64,000 nt of DNA, from NCBI GenBank assembly GCA_020639215.1, contig JACKHA010000009.1, forward strand, positions 33,884 to 97,883. The letters are read 5' to 3'. The notes beneath the pieces are model-generated. The model had not been told where the DNA came from. It did no database searches and saw only the letters and a list, made by a program, of their open reading frames with translations. Both the position numbers and the translations under genes were made by a program. Origin of the DNA: Phycisphaeraceae bacterium (GTDB lineage: Bacteria > Planctomycetota > Phycisphaerae > Phycisphaerales > UBA1924). Shown in pieces: positions 7,289 through 17,144 of this stretch. Numbering within the stretch: the stretch's first letter is position 1; each line of letters begins with the position of its first letter.

Positions 7289-9580
7289 TCAGGCGGCCCG
7301 TGCGTGGCACGCCGGTGAAGCCAGGGTGATGCGGGCCTCGGTTCCAACGGGGCTCGCCGGTTCGATGGTGATCTGGCCGCCCATCTGCTGCACCAGACGC
7401 CGCGCCCGGGGCAGCCCGAGCCCACGCTGCCGACCCGCCGGCTTCTCCGAGAAGAACGGGTCGAACGCGTGACGCAGCGCCCGCGGCGACAGCCCCGGGC
7501 CGGTGTCGATCACCGAGAGCACAAGTCGGCCATCGAGGGGGTCGGTTTGAGCCCGCAGGGAGATCGTGGGGCGATCCTGGTCGGGGGCGGCACTTTCTGC
7601 CGCGTTGCAGATGAACTCGGCCAGGGCCGGCCCGAGCAGGTCCGGGTCGGCAACCAGTTGACGCACCGCGTCTTGAGCGTTGATCGCGAGCGGCACGTCG
7701 CGGTCGAGCCGGTCGCGCGCGACCTCGAGCGCACGATCGGCCACCTCGCCGACGGTGCAGGGGCGCAGATTCGGCTCGGGCGGATCGGCAAGAAGATGCA
7801 GGCTTGTGATCAGTTCGGTGAGGTCACGGGTGGCGCCGACGATGGCCTTGGCCGAGGCGCCGTCGGCGGTGTCGCCCAGTCGGAGCGCCAGGAGCTGGGC
7901 GCGTCCGGAGATAACCGCCAGCGGGTTGTTCATCTCGTGGGCCGCGCCCGCGGTCATCTCGCCCAGGCGTGCCAGCGACTCGGCCTCGGTCAGGCGCTCG
8001 TGGGCCTCGCCGAGGCGGCGCGAGGCCTCGGCCAGCTGCTCGCCCAGCACACGGACCTCGTCCTGGCGCTGCCCGGCCAGCCACGCCGCGCCCCACGCCG
8101 CCCGGAGCGACTCGAGCCCGTCGCCCAGGATCTCAACGACGCCGCTGCGGCTCTCGAACAGCAGCAGGGCGCTCGGCATCGCCGCGTCGCCTAGGGCGAC
8201 CGCGCGCAGGCCGCGCGTCTTGACGCGCTTATCGGCGTGTGCAAGCACCCACGACGCGACCGCACCGGCCGCGGCGGGGTTGTGGGCCAGGTCGCCGAGC
8301 GCCACGCGGTCGGCGTAATCCGCCGGCGGCTCGTCGGCCAGCGGAGCCCCGGGGTCGCCGTCGGGTCCGATCTCGATCAGGTGCCAGGCGTCGGCCTCCA
8401 GGCCAAGCAGGGCGATGTACCCGTCGCCCAGCACACTCCGGGCCGACAGCCCGATCCCGCCCTGGGCCTCGGCGGTCGAGCGGGGCGCTCCCGTGTGCTG
8501 GTGGAACTCGCGGATCGCCAGCAGGCATCGGTGCAGCCCGGCCGTGGTGCGGACGCGGTCTTCCAGCGCGCGGTTGGCGCGGCTGAGGCGCTTGTTCGCG
8601 TTGGACACGGACTGGATCAGCAGGTCGGGCGACTCGGAACGGTCGAGACCCAGCACGTTGCAGCGGGACGCGACGGCCTCGTGCAGCTTCGGAACCAGAC
8701 GCCGGATGCGGTTCGGATCAAGACCGGCCTCGATGAACACCGTCTCCATGCTCGGCGGCGTGTCGCAGTCGCCCGACCAGCCAAGGTGGAGTTGGCGGCA
8801 CACCGCCCGAGCCGCGGTCACGAGCAGGATCAGGTCCTTGTGGGCGACGCTGGGCAGCGACGCGGCCGGCTGCGAGTGCAGCCAGATCGTGTCGGCGATC
8901 GGCGTCGGCAGGCCCCAGTGCTCGCACACGCGCTTGCCCGCCAGGTGGTTGTCCATCCCGATGATGGCCCGCTCAATCGGGGCCGCGGCCGACTGGCGGC
9001 GCTCGCACGCCTCGATCACGCGCCGGTACGCCTGCGGGAGCACCAGTTGCAGCACAAGGCGACCCAGCCCGTGCAGCAACCCGCCGGTGAAGGCCTCTTC
9101 CGGCGCGACACCGGCGTCCGGGTGGCGCTCGGCGATGAGTTCGGCGGCGCAGGCGACGCCGATCGCGTGCTGCCAGAAGCCGCGCCGGTCGAACTCGTAC
9201 GCCCCCTTGTTGTGCCCGAGGGCCTCGGCGGTCCGGTTCTGGATGTCGCACTCGCGGTCGAGCAGCTCGAAGACCGCCACGCCCAGCACCGCGGACTGGA
9301 CGGCCTCCAGCCCGAGCATGACCACCGCCCGCCGAACCGTCGTGATCGCGCCGCCCAGCCCGCGATCGGCCTTGCGGCACAGGCCCAGGATGCGGACGGT
9401 CAGGGCCGGGTCCGACTCGATCAGCGACGCGACCTCGGCGATCTCGGCCTTGTCGTCGGAGCCAAGCTCCAGGATCCGTGTGGCGATGGGCGAGAGGGTC
9501 GGCAGCGAGTCGAGGCGCCGGAGGATCAGCTCGACGTGCTGGGTCGAGGCCGGCTTCGGATTGGGCGGGGGCGCGTCCAT
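7289..9580 (-). CDS. HDOD-domain histidine kinase
   Basis: The 763-residue protein starts with an HDOD domain (about residues 15-220: SLPTLSPIATRILEL, FWQHAIGVACAAELIAERH, GGLLHGLGRLVL), passes through a GAF-like region (about 320-490) and a coiled linker, and ends in a histidine kinase. The phospho-acceptor is His in GEMTAGAAHEMNNPLAV (about residue 548). The ATPase has N-box FICNAAESA, G1 VIDTGPGLS and G2 RGLGLPRAR. There are no transmembrane segments, so it is cytoplasmic. HDOD modules commonly regulate motility, stress and second-messenger circuits. I start at ATG 9580; the open frame continues upstream only as low-complexity sequence overlapping the regulator gene. Flanking genes on the same strand are the probable response partners. 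Confidence 0.85.
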   Translation of the reverse strand: MDAPPPNPKPASTQHVELILRRLDSLPTLSPIATRILELGSDDKAEIAEVASLIESDPALTVRILGLCRKADRGLGGAITTVRRAVVMLGLEAVQSAVLGVAVFELLDRECDIQNRTAEALGHNKGAYEFDRRGFWQHAIGVACAAELIAERHPDAGVAPEEAFTGGLLHGLGRLVLQLVLPQAYRRVIEACERRQSAAAPIERAIIGMDNHLAGKRVCEHWGLPTPIADTIWLHSQPAASLPSVAHKDLILLVTAARAVCRQLHLGWSGDCDTPPSMETVFIEAGLDPNRIRRLVPKLHEAVASRCNVLGLDRSESPDLLIQSVSNANKRLSRANRALEDRVRTTAGLHRCLLAIREFHQHTGAPRSTAEAQGGIGLSARSVLGDGYIALLGLEADAWHLIEIGPDGDPGAPLADEPPADYADRVALGDLAHNPAAAGAVASWVLAHADKRVKTRGLRAVALGDAAMPSALLLFESRSGVVEILGDGLESLRAAWGAAWLAGQRQDEVRVLGEQLAEASRRLGEAHERLTEAESLARLGEMTAGAAHEMNNPLAVISGRAQLLALRLGDTADGASAKAIVGATRDLTELITSLHLLADPPEPNLRPCTVGEVADRALEVARDRLDRDVPLAINAQDAVRQLVADPDLLGPALAEFICNAAESAAPDQDRPTISLRAQTDPLDGRLVLSVIDTGPGLSPRALRHAFDPFFSEKPAGRQRGLGLPRARRLVQQMGGQITIEPASPVGTEARITLASPACHARAA

Positions 9581-9645
9581 GGTCGTCGCCCCTGGCGGCC
9601 CCCGGGGCCGGGGTGTGCGAGGCGGGGGCGCCCCGCCGAACTCGG

Positions 9646-10275
9646 TCAGCGCGTTCCGTTGTTCTTGTGGTGCGACGAGGCGCCCATCCCGAGCAGCTCG
9701 GCCATGCGCTTGATCAGCGCGTCCACATCGAACGGCTTCTTGACGAACTCGTCCGCTCCCGCGGCCATGAGCCCACTGATCTCCTCCGGGCGAACGACGC
9801 CGCTGATGAAGATGATCTTCGTCTCCGAAAGCGTCGGATTGGACCGGATGCGCTGGCACACGATGTTGCCGTTGAGGTCCGGCAGCATGTAGTCCAGCAG
9901 GAGCAGGTGCGGCTTGAAGGACTCGGTCATCAGCCCGGCGTCGTACCCCGTGCTCGCGGTCTTGATCTCGAATCGCCCGTCGCGCTGGATGATGTCCACC
10001 AGCAGCTCGAGCACGCCCTTGTCGTCGTCGACGATGAGCACGCGCCGGCGCGCGCCCTCCAGCGGGTCCAGCGGGATGTTGTTGGCCCGCATGAAGCGGA
10101 CCAGCTCCTCCCGCGGGATGCGCCGAAACTTGGAGCCGGGCACGCGGAAACCGGTCAGACGCCCCGAGTCGAAGCAGCGGATGATGGTCTGCTGGCTGAC
10201 CTTGCAGACCTGGGCGGCCTCGCCCGTCGTGAAGATCCGCTTGTCGCCCCAGTCGGAGGGCTTCGTGTCGCTCAT
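9646..10275 (-). CDS. Response regulator with N-terminal MerR/excisionase-type HTH
   Basis: The 209-residue protein has its DNA-binding part first: a MerR/excisionase-like helix-turn-helix (IFTTGEAAQVCKVSQQTIIR, wing FRVPGSKFRRIPREEL, residues 13-62). A canonical receiver follows (VLIVDDDKGVLELL, phospho-acceptor Asp in LLLLDYMLPDLNG at about 128, and the conserved Lys in FVKKPFDV). This order, HTH then receiver, is the reverse of the usual response regulator. The tail is short and polar. It is the first gene of the signalling operon, 65 bases before the HDOD kinase, and is the most likely phosphorylation target and transcriptional output of that kinase. The divergent neighbour is the AddB-type gene. 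Confidence 0.85.
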   Translation of the reverse strand: MSDTKPSDWGDKRIFTTGEAAQVCKVSQQTIIRCFDSGRLTGFRVPGSKFRRIPREELVRFMRANNIPLDPLEGARRRVLIVDDDKGVLELLVDIIQRDGRFEIKTASTGYDAGLMTESFKPHLLLLDYMLPDLNGNIVCQRIRSNPTLSETKIIFISGVVRPEEISGLMAAGADEFVKKPFDVDALIKRMAELLGMGASSHHKNNGTR

Positions 10276-10548
10276 GCCAGGACTCCGGCCATGCCCACGG
10301 CGGGCGCGTGCTCAGCGCGACGCCGCGGGGCGACGCGCGCGACCTCGTCCTCCCAAGCGCTCTATCGACCCCGACCCTGCCCAACTTCACCCACCGGCGC
10401 AGGCCACAGGCATTGCCCACCCTCCCAACCCGTCCAGAGCGTCTGGGGCGGGCGGGCGGCGGGCGCGGCGCACGGGATCGGAGAGGGGTTCTATCTGTCG
10501 GTCCGCATAATCGGCCCGCGCGGATGCCTTCCTTATGATGGATTCCCG

Positions 10549-13548
10549 ATGGTCGAGCCGCGCCGGATCTTTCTGGGATGGGACGAGCCGGTGCTCCCGG
10601 CCGCGGCGCGCCGGCTGCTGGATGAGGCAGCAAGGCTCGGCGAGTTCGATCTGTCGGGGTCGGTGGTGGTGGTGCCCACAAGTCGAGCCGCGAGGCTGTT
10701 CCGCGGCGTGCTTGTCGAGGAAGCGCTGGCGCGCGGCGGCGGGGCGATCTGTCCGCCGGCGATCGTGTCGCCCGGAGAACTTCGGTCGGTGCTGGCGCGC
10801 TCCGCGACGCCGCCCGCTGGGGTGGTGACAAAGCGGCTGGCATGGATCGAAGCGATCAGGGCGGCGGGGGCGGATGTCCTCGGCGCGTTGCTCACCGACG
10901 TGCCCTTGGGCGATGACGCGATCGACGTGTCCCGCGTGGCCCGTCTGTTCGAGGCGTGGCACCGCGACGTGTGCGCCGCCGGACGCCGGTTCGGCGACGT
11001 GGCGTCGGTCGGCGAGGGCGTCCCGGGCTTCGCCGACGCGGATCGCTGGCGCGCGGCCGATGTCGTGCAGCGCGAGTACGAGCGGATCCTCGCGAGCCTG
11101 AACATGCACGACGAGGGCCTGACGCTGATCGACGCGATCGCCCGGGCGGTGCCGGACGAGCGCCACGGGCGGCACGCGCCGCTGGGCTCGGGGCGTCGGA
11201 TCGCGCTCCTGGGCGTGGTCGATCTGGCGCCCGTGCTGCGGGCCGGGCTCGCCCTCGCGCCCGGCGTGACGGCCCTCGTCGCCGCCCCGGAGTCCGAGCG
11301 CGACTGGTTCGATGCCTTCGGGCTGATTACCGGCAGCGCGCGGGAGCGGTGGGCAACGCGCCACGTGCCCCTCGAAGACGCGTCGATCCGCTTCGCCGAA
11401 GGCCCAGACGAGCAAGCCCGTGCGGCGTTGCACCTGCTCGCGCGGGCGTGCGCCAACCTCGCGGATCCGCCGCCCCCGAGCGACATCGTCGTCGCCGTCG
11501 CCGAGACCGACTCAACCCCCTCACTTGCCCCCGCGCTGGCGATCGCGGCCCGGTGCGTCCAGCCCCGCGGCATCGAAACGCGCGACGGTCGGGGGCGACC
11601 GATCGAACGCACGCCGGTGGCGACGCTTGTGCGCCTCGCGGGCGAGTACGCCCGCACCGGATCGATGGACGACCTGGCCGCGCTGGTGCGACACCCCGAC
11701 TGCGAGCGGTGGCTGCTGCGGGCGATGGGGCCGCCGCAGTTCGGCGATGCCGCCCCCTCCGTCGAGTCCTGGCTCGCATCGCTCGACAGGTATCGCAACG
11801 ACACGGTGCCGGAATCGGCCCGCGGCACGCTCGCCGGGGGCCACCCGGCGCACCGGGCGGTGGTCGAGCGCCTGCGCGACGCCGTCGACGGGCTGCTGGG
11901 CCCGCTGCTGGATCGCACGGCGCGCCCCGCGGCGTCGTGGGCCCGCGAGTGGCTCGCGATGCTCTCACGCGCGTACGAGCACCGCCGCCTGCGTGACATC
12001 GATCCGGTCCAGACCCAGCGTCTGGCCGCAAGCGACGCCATCCGCGACGCCGCTCTCGACATGGCCTCCGGCCCGCCAACGCCGATCACGTCCTGGGAGG
12101 CCGGTCGCCTCCTGCTCGAATCGCTCGACGCCCGCGCGATCGCCCCCGAGCCGGGGCACGACGCGATTGAGATGGTCGGCTGGCTCGAAGTCGCGCTCGA
12201 CCCGGCCCCGATCGCCATCGTGGTGGGGCTGAACGAGGGGCAGGTGCCCGCGGCCTCGCCCACGACGCCGATGCTGCCCGATTCGTTGCGCCGCGCGCTC
12301 GGGCTGGACACGTCCGAGTCGCGTCTGGCGCGAGACGCGTACCTGCTCACGCTGCTGGCCCAATCCAAGCGCTCGCTCGGCGTCGTCGTGGGCCGGCGCG
12401 ACGGCCAGGGCAACCCGCTCCGCCCGAGCCGCCTCCTGTTCGCCGACGAGGACGCGGTCGCGGCCAGACGCCTGGAGCGGTTCGTGCGGGGCGATGCACC
12501 GCGAACCGATGGCGAAGCCGGGACGGGCGAGGGGGACGCGCCCACGACGCCCGAGGCCCTCCGCACCACAGACCCGGGCCAGACCGCGATGCCGATCGAC
12601 AGGTGGAGCGTGCCGGAGTCGCTGTCCGTGACGGCGTTCGGCGCGTTCCTGCGCTCGCCCTACGAGTTCTTCCTGCGCCGCGCCCGCGGGCTGGAAGATG
12701 TTGAGGAGGCGGGGGCCGAACTCGACGGGCGCGGCATGGGCACGCTCCTGCACGAGGCGGTGGGCGTGCTCGCGGGCAGCGACGCCGGCGCGAGCGATGA
12801 TCCGTCGCGCGTGCGCCAGGCGCTGTCCGATGCGCTGTCCGATGCCGCCCGGGCCCGGTTCGGGCCGGGCCCCCGGGCGGTGGTGCGGGCCCAGATCGAG
12901 ATCGCGCGCGAGCGCCTCGCGGTCGCCGCGGGGGAGCAGGCCGACTGGGCACGCACCGGCTGGCGTGTGGTCTTCGCCGAGCGCGACTTCAAGGCCGGGG
13001 CGGCGGGGCTCGTCGTGGACAAACAGGCGATCGGCATCCACGGGCGCATCGACCGGATCGATCGGCACGACGACGGGCGGTGGGCGATCTTCGACTACAA
13101 GACGGGCGAGAGCCCCGACGAGCCCGACAAGGCCCATCGGCGCGGGCGGGGACCGAACCGGGAGTGGACCGACCTTCAGCTGCCGCTGTACCGCCACCTT
13201 GCGGCCCCCTGGCTGCGGGCGGTGGAGTCGGAGCGCGACGCGGCAGCGGGCGCGGCGTGCGAACGTCCCGACCTGCTCGGGCGCATCGTGGTCGGGTACT
13301 TCCGGATCGGCGCGTCGCCCGAGCACATCGGGGTCGCCAGGGCGGAGTGGGACGCAGGCGCGCTCGCGGACGCCGATGCCGCGGCGGCCAACGTCGTGCG
13401 GGCGATCCGGGGCGGCGAGTTCCGGGTTGCGGGGCGGGGCAATGGGCGACATGAGGGGCGCGTGGTGGGGGCCCTCAGCAGCGGCGGCTGGGGCGTCGTG
13501 GCCAAGGCGGCTGCGCGAGCGACCCGCGAGGCGGAGGGCGTGCCATGA
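10549..13548 (+). CDS. AddB-type helicase-nuclease subunit (PD-(D/E)XK nuclease)
   Basis: The 999-residue protein has the layout of the B subunit of AddAB-type double-strand-break repair complexes. It has a degenerate helicase-like N-terminal two thirds (VVVVPTSRAARLFRGVLVEEAL near the start; VVGLNEGQVPAASPTTPML at about 560). A C-terminal PD-(D/E)XK nuclease shows HGRIDRIDRHDDGRWAIFDYK (about residues 829-850) followed by TGE and DLQLPLYRH. There is no intact Walker A, as usual for AddB. A Cys cluster for the family's Fe-S site is not obvious. I start at ATG 10549; upstream frame extension is low-complexity. The last codon overlaps the ATG of the AddA-type gene (ATGA), indicating translational coupling of two subunits of one complex. 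RecA would act downstream but is not in the window. Confidence 0.85.
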   Translation: MVEPRRIFLGWDEPVLPAAARRLLDEAARLGEFDLSGSVVVVPTSRAARLFRGVLVEEALARGGGAICPPAIVSPGELRSVLARSATPPAGVVTKRLAWIEAIRAAGADVLGALLTDVPLGDDAIDVSRVARLFEAWHRDVCAAGRRFGDVASVGEGVPGFADADRWRAADVVQREYERILASLNMHDEGLTLIDAIARAVPDERHGRHAPLGSGRRIALLGVVDLAPVLRAGLALAPGVTALVAAPESERDWFDAFGLITGSARERWATRHVPLEDASIRFAEGPDEQARAALHLLARACANLADPPPPSDIVVAVAETDSTPSLAPALAIAARCVQPRGIETRDGRGRPIERTPVATLVRLAGEYARTGSMDDLAALVRHPDCERWLLRAMGPPQFGDAAPSVESWLASLDRYRNDTVPESARGTLAGGHPAHRAVVERLRDAVDGLLGPLLDRTARPAASWAREWLAMLSRAYEHRRLRDIDPVQTQRLAASDAIRDAALDMASGPPTPITSWEAGRLLLESLDARAIAPEPGHDAIEMVGWLEVALDPAPIAIVVGLNEGQVPAASPTTPMLPDSLRRALGLDTSESRLARDAYLLTLLAQSKRSLGVVVGRRDGQGNPLRPSRLLFADEDAVAARRLERFVRGDAPRTDGEAGTGEGDAPTTPEALRTTDPGQTAMPIDRWSVPESLSVTAFGAFLRSPYEFFLRRARGLEDVEEAGAELDGRGMGTLLHEAVGVLAGSDAGASDDPSRVRQALSDALSDAARARFGPGPRAVVRAQIEIARERLAVAAGEQADWARTGWRVVFAERDFKAGAAGLVVDKQAIGIHGRIDRIDRHDDGRWAIFDYKTGESPDEPDKAHRRGRGPNREWTDLQLPLYRHLAAPWLRAVESERDAAAGAACERPDLLGRIVVGYFRIGASPEHIGVARAEWDAGALADADAAAANVVRAIRGGEFRVAGRGNGRHEGRVVGALSSGGWGVVAKAAARATREAEGVP

Positions 13549-16500
13549 GCGACACGCCGATCCCGGAGTTGGAAGGCCAGCCGCCCCCGCGAACCCTGGT
13601 GCGGGCCTCGGCGGGCACGGGAAAGACACACACACTCACGGGGCGCATGCTGGGCGCCCTGCTCGCGCCCGGGGGGATGGACGATCCGGCCCGCGTGCTG
13701 GCCACCACGTTTACGCGCAAGGCGGCGGGGGAGATCCTCAATCGCGTGCTCGAGCGTCTGCTCGACGCCGCCCACGACGGATCGAAGCGGGACAGGTTGG
13801 AGGCACAGACCGGTGTGCCGTTGCCGCCCGTGGCGTACGAGCGGGCGGCGGTCGAACTGGCCCGGCGGATGGACCGCCTGCGCATCATGACCATCGACGC
13901 GCTGCTGTTCCGCATGGCGCGCGGGGCGGGGCTGGACCTGGCGATGGCCCCGGGCTGGCGTCTGGCCGACGAACGCGACGAGCGGGTGATGCGCCGGGCG
14001 GCGCTGGAGGCGGCGCTGGCTGCGGGCGAGTCGGGCGGGCCCGCGGGCTCGCTCACCCCCGACGCGGTCATCACGCTCATACGTCTCACGGGCAAACGAC
14101 CGTTGTCGGCGCGGGTGCTGGCCTCGCTGGAAGGGCTGGTGGACTCGGCCCATCCCGCGTACCTGGAGACGACGCGCGGGAGCGTGGGCGGTGACGCGGG
14201 GGCGTTCGCGGGCCTGTGGACGCGCGTGGGGCCGAGGGGCGAGCCGCTGGATGGCGATGGCCTGGCGGCGGCCCTCTCGGCGGTGCGGGACGCGCCGGTT
14301 CCGGATTCGGGCTCCGGCAAGAACACCCGCCCGGATCGGCGGTTCGTCGATGCGGTCGCGAGGGTGATCGCCTGTGCCCGCACGCAGGACTGGGAGGCGG
14401 TGGCGACGCACACGCTGGTGCGGGCGGCGATCACGGGGGGCACGTTCTACCGGAAGGCTGTTGACGGCGACCTGGGCGCGGCGCTGCGGGTGCTGGGTGA
14501 GCACGCGGCGTGCCACGTGCTCGGGCAGCTGCGCGAGCGGAACGGGGCGGCGGGGCGGCTGCTGGCGCGGTACGAGTCGTGCCTGTGGGACGCACGCCGG
14601 GCCTCGGGGGCGGTCGGGTTCGGCGAGATCACCCGTCTGCTGGTGTGGTCGGACGTGCTCGATCGCCTCGGCGAGCTGTGGTACCGCCTCGACGCCGGGC
14701 TGTCGACCCTGCTGATCGACGAGGCCCAGGACACGTCGCTGCTGCAGTTCCGCATGCTCGAGCCGCTGCTGGACGAGTTGCTCAGCACCGAGGAGGCCGG
14801 GCGGGGCGTGCTGGTGGTGGGCGATCCGAAGCAATCGCTGTACGCCTGGAGGCAGGCCGAGGCCGAGCTGATGGACGCGATGGGCGTGAAGTGGGGCTCG
14901 CTGGAGCAGCGGACGCTGTCGGCGTCGTGGCGTTCGGGGCGGGTCGTGCTGGGGGCGGTCAACGCGGTGTTCGCCTCGCTCGGCTCGTGCGCGTGCCTGA
15001 CGCGCGACGACAGGCCGGGCCTGGGCGACGCGGCCCGCGCGTTCGTCGAGGGCTACGACGAGCACCGACCGGGCGAGCGAGCCACCGATGCGGGGCCCAG
15101 GGGCGACGAGCTGGGGCTGGTGCAGGTCTGGACGCTGCCCGCTCAGGGCGACGCCGACACTCACGACTCTCACGACTCCAACGACTCCAACGACACTCAC
15201 GGGTCCGAAGGCACTCACGACGCTCACGGGTCTCACGACTCTCACGCCAGCAACGGGTCTCACGCCTCACGCACCAACTCCGCCGATGCCAGGCCCAAGC
15301 CCGACATGGCCCGCGGCGTGGCCGAGGCGGTTGGGCGTCTGCTCACCGAAGCGGGCGGCACGCGCGTCGAGGTCGGCGTGCTCGTGCGCACGAACAAGCC
15401 GATCCGCGCCCTGGTCCGCGCCCTGCGCCAGGCGGGGATCGATGCCAGCGAGGAGGGCGGCGCGCCGCTCTCGGACGATCCGCTCGTCTCAAGCGTGCTC
15501 TCGCTGCTGCACCTGGCGGACCACCCTGGCGACACGCTGTGCGCCTACCACGTGGCCATGACGCCCGTGGGGCGGGCCATCGGCTGGCACGGCGTGCCGA
15601 GCAGGGCCCGCATCCGAAGGCGGGCCATGCGCCTGCGCCGGGCCCTGGCCTCGCGCGGGTGGGCGGCGGTGCTGGAGACACTGGTTGAACGCATCGCGGC
15701 CATCGACGGCGTGCCCGGGGCTTCCGTCACGCGCCTGTGGCAAATGCTGGGGCTCGTGCGCGAGTTCGAGGCCACTGCGCCCGTCCGCACCGGGCCGCTG
15801 GTCGAGATGATCGCCGAGCGGCGCGTCGCCAGCGGCGGGCAGGCGCAGGTCCGCGTGATGACCATCCACGCCGCCAAGGGGCTGGAGTTCGACGCGGTCG
15901 TGCTGCCCGAGCTGGATCGGACCTGGGGCGGACGCGCGGGCGCGCTGCTGGCGCGTGACGGGCCGCTGGGCGGCGCGACGGCGGCCTCGCTGTCCGTCTC
16001 GCGCGACGTGGCGGGCCTGCACCCGATGCTGGGCCAGATGGTCCGCCAGCGGGACCGGCGCGAGGCCTTCGAGGGCCTGTGCACGCTCTATGTCGCCATG
16101 ACCCGGGCCAGGCGCGCGCTCGTGATGCTCGTGGGCGAGTACGACGACGCGAAGGCCAAGCCGACCAGCGCCGCCAGCGCGGCCCGGGTCGTGCGGTCGG
16201 GCCTGCGTGCGGGCGGGGGCGATCCGCCCCTGGATGCGGCGGGGGCGGGCGAGCTGGTGTACGAGCGGCGCGTCGGCGAGTGGTGGGTGCGCCCCGGGGC
16301 GGCCGGGGCGGCGGCACGCACGCCCGAGGGCGGGCCCATCGAGATCCGCCTGGGCGAAGCGGATCGGGGGTCGCTGCGCCGGGCCCGCGTGGTGCCGCCT
16401 TCCTCGCTGGAGGGTCGGGGGCCCGGGGGGGCGATCGCGCTGGGGGCGCGGTTCGCGATGGGCGCGCCCACGGGCGGGGCCCCGACCGGCCCGAGCGCCC

Positions 16501-17144
16501 GCGACCTGGGCACGATCGTGCACGCGATGCTCGCGTCGATCGAGTGGCTCGACGATGACGCGGCGAGCGGGTGGGACGCGCTCGAGCCGATGCTGCGCGA
16601 GGCGGGGCGGATCGAGCACGCGCGCCGGTACGTCGCGGGCGATGCCGAGGCCGTTGTCGACGCGGGGCTGGCGATGCTGCGCGAGGCGATGGGCGGGGCG
16701 GGCTCGCGCGTGCGCGAGTGCCTGACGCGCGGGTGGAGCATGGATGCGAATGGGGATCACGGGTCTCACGGGTCTCACATCCCATCGGGCCCCATGACCC
16801 CCGAGGCCCGGCGTGAGTGGGCGTTCCTGTGCCAGGACGAGCCGGGCGATGATCCGGGCCAGGGCCCACGCCTGCTCTCGGGCGCGATCGACCGCCTTGT
16901 GCTCGTGCGTGCCGGGGGCGTTGCGCCCGGCACGCTTGGGGCGGTCGTGCGGGGCGACGTGATCGACTTCAAGACCGACCGGATCGCCTCGCCGGACGAA
17001 CTCGCCGAGCGGGTCGCCCACTACGCGCCCCAGGTGCGGGCCTACCAGCGTGCGGTCGCGCGGATGTTCGCCCTCCCGCCCGAGCGGGTGCGGGGCGTGC
17101 TGGCGTTCGTGGCGGCGGGAGAGGTCGTGGAAGTGACGCAGTGA
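13545..17144 (+). CDS. AddA-type UvrD/REP helicase-nuclease
   Basis: The 1199-residue superfamily 1 helicase shows Walker A ASAGTGKT (residues 21-28), TTFTRKAAGEI, DExx motif LLIDEAQDTSLLQF (about 388-402), VVGDPKQSLYAWRQAEAEL, MTIHAAKGLEFDAVVLPEL (about 771-790) and YVAMTRARRAL. The C-terminus has nuclease motif VIDFKTDRI (about 1138). With the preceding AddB-type gene it would form a heterodimer that resects broken DNA ends. An insertion at residues 536-578 consists of Ser/Thr-His/Asn-Asp/Gly triplets encoded by a period-9 DNA array, and a shorter one (GDHGSHGSH) lies at about residue 1070. The stop codon itself is part of a period-8 repeat array. Both repeats are described separately. Confidence 0.88.
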   Translation: MSDTPIPELEGQPPPRTLVRASAGTGKTHTLTGRMLGALLAPGGMDDPARVLATTFTRKAAGEILNRVLERLLDAAHDGSKRDRLEAQTGVPLPPVAYERAAVELARRMDRLRIMTIDALLFRMARGAGLDLAMAPGWRLADERDERVMRRAALEAALAAGESGGPAGSLTPDAVITLIRLTGKRPLSARVLASLEGLVDSAHPAYLETTRGSVGGDAGAFAGLWTRVGPRGEPLDGDGLAAALSAVRDAPVPDSGSGKNTRPDRRFVDAVARVIACARTQDWEAVATHTLVRAAITGGTFYRKAVDGDLGAALRVLGEHAACHVLGQLRERNGAAGRLLARYESCLWDARRASGAVGFGEITRLLVWSDVLDRLGELWYRLDAGLSTLLIDEAQDTSLLQFRMLEPLLDELLSTEEAGRGVLVVGDPKQSLYAWRQAEAELMDAMGVKWGSLEQRTLSASWRSGRVVLGAVNAVFASLGSCACLTRDDRPGLGDAARAFVEGYDEHRPGERATDAGPRGDELGLVQVWTLPAQGDADTHDSHDSNDSNDTHGSEGTHDAHGSHDSHASNGSHASRTNSADARPKPDMARGVAEAVGRLLTEAGGTRVEVGVLVRTNKPIRALVRALRQAGIDASEEGGAPLSDDPLVSSVLSLLHLADHPGDTLCAYHVAMTPVGRAIGWHGVPSRARIRRRAMRLRRALASRGWAAVLETLVERIAAIDGVPGASVTRLWQMLGLVREFEATAPVRTGPLVEMIAERRVASGGQAQVRVMTIHAAKGLEFDAVVLPELDRTWGGRAGALLARDGPLGGATAASLSVSRDVAGLHPMLGQMVRQRDRREAFEGLCTLYVAMTRARRALVMLVGEYDDAKAKPTSAASAARVVRSGLRAGGGDPPLDAAGAGELVYERRVGEWWVRPGAAGAAARTPEGGPIEIRLGEADRGSLRRARVVPPSSLEGRGPGGAIALGARFAMGAPTGGAPTGPSARDLGTIVHAMLASIEWLDDDAASGWDALEPMLREAGRIEHARRYVAGDAEAVVDAGLAMLREAMGGAGSRVRECLTRGWSMDANGDHGSHGSHIPSGPMTPEARREWAFLCQDEPGDDPGQGPRLLSGAIDRLVLVRAGGVAPGTLGAVVRGDVIDFKTDRIASPDELAERVAHYAPQVRAYQRAVARMFALPPERVRGVLAFVAAGEVVEVTQ
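15156..15276 (+). repeat. Period-9 CTCACGGGT/CTCACGACT array inside the AddA-type gene
   Basis: About thirteen units of nine bases (CTCACGACT, CCAACGACT, CTCACGGGT and close variants) run in frame and encode triplets of the form Ser/Thr-His/Asn-Asp/Gly. Because the unit is exactly three codons, changes in copy number would keep the frame. The position is after the helicase motif region around AGYDEHRPGE and before VAEAVGRLL, so it probably forms a flexible hydrophilic loop. Confidence 0.9.
16752..16778 (+). repeat. Short second copy of the CTCACGGGT repeat in the AddA-type gene
   Basis: GGATCACGGGTCTCACGGG followed by TCTCACAT adds GDHGSHGSH to the protein, just before the C-terminal nuclease part. 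It is the same nine-base unit as the array at 15.2 kb. Confidence 0.8.

Noticed and set aside
9581..10843. N-terminal extension of the HDOD kinase to 10843
   Set aside because: It would cover the whole HTH-receiver gene in another frame and reads as Arg/Pro/Ala-rich sequence.
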